Both the position numbers and the translations under genes were made by a program. A stretch of 5,911 nt of DNA from Deltaproteobacteria bacterium (GTDB lineage: Bacteria; Desulfobacterota_B; Binatia; UBA9968): contig JAPUHZ010000032.1 of assembly GCA_027297485.1 (NCBI GenBank), positions 1 through 5,911 on the forward strand, read 5' to 3'. A model generated the notes under the pieces. The model was given only the letters and a program-made list of their open reading frames with translations, was not told where the DNA came from and made no database searches. This document shows, piece by piece, positions 3,927 through 5,911 of the stretch. Every line of letters starts with the position of its first letter. The stretch's first letter is position 1.

Positions 3927-4796
3927 ATGCGCGGGACAAACGGCAAAGACCTCAACTGGCTCGTCACCTTCCTAAACCTCGACTTTGGGACCGCAACGGG
4001 AACTATCATCACTGGGGTCCAACCGACATCTCCCGCGGGACAACGCTTTCTAAAGCGCCACGGCCTTCAACCAGCCATAGACCTCCCACGGATCCAACAA
4101 AGTCTCCGCGAGAGACTCAGCGACCTGGTTGCGCCCGAATCGGGTCTGATCCTGTGGGACGCAAAGCCAGCTGTGAAAAAAGACATTAGGCAATCGTTCA
4201 TCAACAGATACTATGGCGACCCGACGCCCTGGCTCCAGGAGCTCCTTAAAGACCTCAACTCGGTCGCAGGCCGCGTCCTATGGAAAGCCACTCTCGCGCA
4301 ACGCGGTCGCGGGAACCTCCACCTAAATGAAAGGGAGTGGGAGGTAACAAGGCTCCAAGAGAGGGAAACTCTGAAGGCACGAGTGTATGCCATCCTCGGC
4401 TCTCTCATTGAGCACGATAGGATCAGATTCCTCAACCGCTGTCCCGTGTGTTTGAAGTTTTTTATTCGTGGTCGACCCTGGCAGGCATACTGCGTTCCTA
4501 ACGGGAAATGTAAAAAGAGAGCCGACAACCATGCATCCGCTGAGAGAAAGGCCCGAGCCCGGAAAGCCGAGCGATCTAACCGTGCGGCACTACAAGAGGA
4601 AAAGGCAAAACACCGGCTCACCAGGATCCTGAGTGACCCCGCATTCAGCAAATATCTTCCCGGTGGACCAACTGAAAGACATCACACCTTGCAACAGTTG
4701 GTCAGATCAATACAAAGGAATCCCGTTAAGAAATTCATGGATCAGTGTTCAACTAAGATAAAGCACGTACTCAAAGAAAAATATGAATGGGAATAA
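3927..4796 (+). CDS. Uncharacterised protein with CGNR/ABATE-like zinc finger
   Basis: 289 residues from ATG 3927. TTG 3915 is an in-frame alternative, and neither start has a good ribosome site. The helical N-terminal ~165 residues begin NWLVTFLNLDFG. They are followed by RFLNRCPVCLKFFIRG and YCVPNGKCKKRADN, with Cys172, Cys175, Cys189 and Cys195 forming a CxxC-x13-C-x5-C site. The layout (variable helical domain, then a C-x2-C zinc finger ending near C-KxRA) resembles ABATE/CGNR proteins, thought to be RNA- or DNA-binding stress regulators, but the exact CGNR sequence is absent. A Lys/Arg/Ala-rich helix (ASAERKARARKAERSNRAAL) and a basic tail follow, suggesting nucleic-acid binding. Divergent from the replication operon, so it could be the element's regulator or an accessory/defence gene. 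Confidence 0.75.
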   Translation: MRGTNGKDLNWLVTFLNLDFGTATGTIITGVQPTSPAGQRFLKRHGLQPAIDLPRIQQSLRERLSDLVAPESGLILWDAKPAVKKDIRQSFINRYYGDPTPWLQELLKDLNSVAGRVLWKATLAQRGRGNLHLNEREWEVTRLQERETLKARVYAILGSLIEHDRIRFLNRCPVCLKFFIRGRPWQAYCVPNGKCKKRADNHASAERKARARKAERSNRAALQEEKAKHRLTRILSDPAFSKYLPGGPTERHHTLQQLVRSIQRNPVKKFMDQCSTKIKHVLKEKYEWE

Positions 4797-4818
4797 AAAA
4801 GGCCCCCGCAAGTGGAGC
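4795..4818 (-). terminator. Intrinsic terminator, minus-strand orientation
   Basis: Read on the minus strand: stem GCTCC (4818-4814) with GGGGC (4806-4802), one G-T wobble, a 7-base loop, then C and TTTTTT (4800-4795). The T-run lies over the stop codon of the plus-strand gene. On the plus strand the hairpin is followed by A-rich sequence, so it should not work well in that direction. Confidence 0.45.
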
Positions 4819-4824
4819 AAAAAG

Positions 4825-4853
4825 CCTAAATAAAAGATGGCCCGAAGGCCGTC
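4825..4853 (-). terminator. Intrinsic terminator with TTCG tetraloop, minus-strand orientation
   Basis: Minus strand: GACGGCC (4853-4847), loop TTCG, GGCCATC (4842-4836), then TTTTATTT (4835-4828). Seven base pairs with one wobble, a stabilising UUCG loop closed by C-G, and a U-tract make a convincing terminator. It lies between two plus-strand genes yet faces leftwards, upstream (in minus-strand terms) of the terminator at 4795-4818. Confidence 0.6.
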
Positions 4854-4864
4854 TACTTAAATCC

Positions 4865-4873
4865 AAAGGAGGT
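4865..4873 (+). promoter_or_regulatory. Near-perfect Shine-Dalgarno site
   Basis: AAAGGAGGT ends five bases before ATG 4879, close to the full anti-16S complement. It fixes the start of the exported protein and suggests efficient translation. Confidence 0.8.
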
Positions 4874-4878
4874 GTCTT

Positions 4879-5361
4879 ATGGGGAAATTGAGAAATTATA
4901 TCTTTGCCGTCGCTGGTTTCGTTATCCTTGCGGGGGTATTTACGGTCATCGGTCCGTATGTCGATCAAGGCCAAGCTGATCCCCCCGTAAAAGATGTGAA
5001 CGTCGTGAACACGCCATTGCCGGTGGAAGTCCAAGCCAGAACTCTCGATATTGTTGAAATCATCGAGGATAACGTCCCGCGCGAGACCGTCGTTAATGTT
5101 TTCACGGTGCCTGCTAATCGCCGTCTTATTATTTCCGATCTCATAATCTCATCCGCTGGTAGCGACGCCCGCGACATTAGAATACTGAGAGACGGTTTAC
5201 CTGCACCTTCTTTAATTACTGTGTCGTCCACAAGCGCTTTCACACATACTTTTGCCACTGGGATCCACTTCGTAGCTGGTGAGATCGTCGCTGTGAGTCA
5301 TGGTTCAACAGGAGCCGCTCCTGTTCACTTCTATCTACGTGGTTTTCTCACGAATGAGTAA
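4879..5361 (+). CDS. Exported beta-rich protein with VNVVNTPLPV segment
   Basis: 160 residues. The N-terminus MGKLRNYIFAVAGFVILA continues GVFTVIGPYV: a positively charged start and a ~20-residue hydrophobic helix, so a Sec signal or membrane anchor with no obvious lipobox. After a Gln/Asp-rich spacer comes PVKDVNVVNTPLPVEVQ, a segment I recall from various uncharacterised exported bacterial proteins. The rest alternates hydrophobic and polar residues (VVNVFTVPANRRLIISDLII, then TFATGIHFVAGEIVAVSHG, then VHFYLRGFLTNE), pointing to a beta-sandwich exposed outside the cytoplasm. There are no catalytic motifs and no Cys. Separated from the gene on its left by two opposing terminators, so it probably belongs to the host chromosome; function unknown. 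Confidence 0.85.
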   Translation: MGKLRNYIFAVAGFVILAGVFTVIGPYVDQGQADPPVKDVNVVNTPLPVEVQARTLDIVEIIEDNVPRETVVNVFTVPANRRLIISDLIISSAGSDARDIRILRDGLPAPSLITVSSTSAFTHTFATGIHFVAGEIVAVSHGSTGAAPVHFYLRGFLTNE

Positions 5362-5434
5362 GTGAAACCTCTGATCCGCTAAGGGCTACTATTCTCCTCC
5401 AACCATGGTAGTCACTGGCCGTGTGGATAAACGT
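5362..5434. other. Short intergenic gap
   Basis: No terminator with a T-run, promoter or RNA gene can be made out here. ATG 5405 is in frame with the next gene but lacks a ribosome site (the sequence before it is pyrimidine-rich, CTCCTCC). Confidence 0.4.
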
Positions 5435-5911
5435 ATGACTATCCAGAAAATTGCCATCGGTCTTGTAACCGTTGCCTTGTTTGTTGGAAGCATGACGGCC
5501 CTTGGTGCAGACTTTTCTACGGGATACGAGGCATATAAACGTGGCGACTACGAAACGGCGCTACGAATATTTCGACAGTATGCCGACCGGGGTAACTTCA
5601 ATGCCCAGGTCGGTCTCGGTTTCATGTACTTCAAAGGCCAAGGTGTGACGAAGGACTACGGGGAAGCGGTGAAATGGTTCCGCAAAGCTGCGGACCAGGG
5701 TTGGGCCAATGCCCAGGCCAATCTCGGTGCAATGTACGCCAATGGGAGGGGTGTGGAGCAGGACTATGTCAAAGCGCATATGTGGTACAGCCTAGCGGCT
5801 GCGAAGGGTCAGAAAGGCGCCGCGAAAATCCGTGACAGTCTAGCCGAGAATATGACTCCCGCGCAGATCGCCGAGGCCAAGAAGCTGGTGCGGGAATGGA
5901 AGCCGAAAGGG
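5435..5911 (+). CDS. Sel1-repeat (SLR/TPR-like) exported protein, nearly complete
   Basis: 159 codons to the window edge without a stop. MTIQKIAIGLVTVALFVG, ending ALGA before Asp26, is a Sec signal peptide with an AxA-type cleavage site, so the protein should be periplasmic or secreted. Two 36-residue Sel1 repeats follow: residues 38-73 (DYETALRIFRQYADRG and GLGFMYFKGQGV) and 74-109 (DYGEAVKWFRKAADQG and NLGAMYANGRGV). A third, degenerate repeat (DYVKAHMWYSLAAAKG) leads into the usual tail MTPAQIAEAKKLVREWKP, so only a few residues are probably missing. Sel1 proteins are helical scaffolds for protein-protein contacts. ATG 5435 is preferred over 5405 because GGA lies 7 bases upstream and it gives a compact signal peptide. 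Confidence 0.9.
   Translation, partial: MTIQKIAIGLVTVALFVGSMTALGADFSTGYEAYKRGDYETALRIFRQYADRGNFNAQVGLGFMYFKGQGVTKDYGEAVKWFRKAADQGWANAQANLGAMYANGRGVEQDYVKAHMWYSLAAAKGQKGAAKIRDSLAENMTPAQIAEAKKLVREWKPKG

Noticed and set aside
4211..4651. Minus-strand 146-codon open frame
   Set aside because: Antisense to the zinc-finger protein; composition (Arg/Ser/Leu-rich) is typical of the shadow of a GC-rich coding frame.
4771..5034. Minus-strand 87-codon frame across the gap between the zinc-finger and exported-protein genes
   Set aside because: It overlaps the strong ribosome site and start of the exported protein and the terminator hairpins, and has no recognisable content.

Overview
The window looks like most of a small phage-derived integrative element, followed on the right by what appears to be ordinary chromosomal sequence of a Gram-negative bacterium. 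The Gram-negative guess rests on a Sel1-repeat periplasmic protein with a Sec signal and on a second exported protein. I cannot name the genus from sequence alone. The element's left end lies outside the window. Its right end is not marked by any direct repeat I could find, but is most likely near 4797-4878.

Layout. Everything from position 1 to about 3812 reads leftwards (minus strand) in tightly packed, often overlapping genes. In transcription order these are: a small Cro-like DNA-binding protein (3812-3597); a lambda O-type replication initiator (3574-2954); a terminase small-subunit-like HTH protein (2888-2400); a string of very small genes (2407-1068), including two zinc-ribbon-like proteins, a detached phage replication-protein tail domain and a 32-residue membrane peptide; an XRE-type HTH protein (1026-505); and a tyrosine recombinase whose C-terminal catalytic part runs off the window (812 to <1). 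Facing away from this operon, on the plus strand, is a 289-residue protein with a four-cysteine zinc-finger-like motif (3927-4796). The two transcription units share a 100-base intergenic region with a perfect 10-bp inverted repeat whose arms each contain a consensus TTGACA.

Most notable is an apparent replication origin inside the initiator gene: six copies of a 20-bp imperfect palindrome (TGTNGTC-N6-GACNACA), followed by an A+T-rich purine/pyrimidine tract. This is the same order and the same location (inside the initiator gene) as in the lambda origin. Integrase, regulators, replication initiator with its own origin and a TerS-like protein, with no visible large terminase, capsid or tail genes, is the gene set expected of a phage satellite (PICI-like island). 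Because the window is cut on the left, a larger prophage or a remnant cannot be excluded.

Right part. Two hairpins at 4795-4853 look like intrinsic terminators, but for transcripts coming from the right on the minus strand. Beyond them are a secreted/anchored protein with the VNVVNTPLPV segment (4879-5361) and a Sel1-repeat protein (5435 to the window end, almost complete). Neither has an obvious link to the mobile element.
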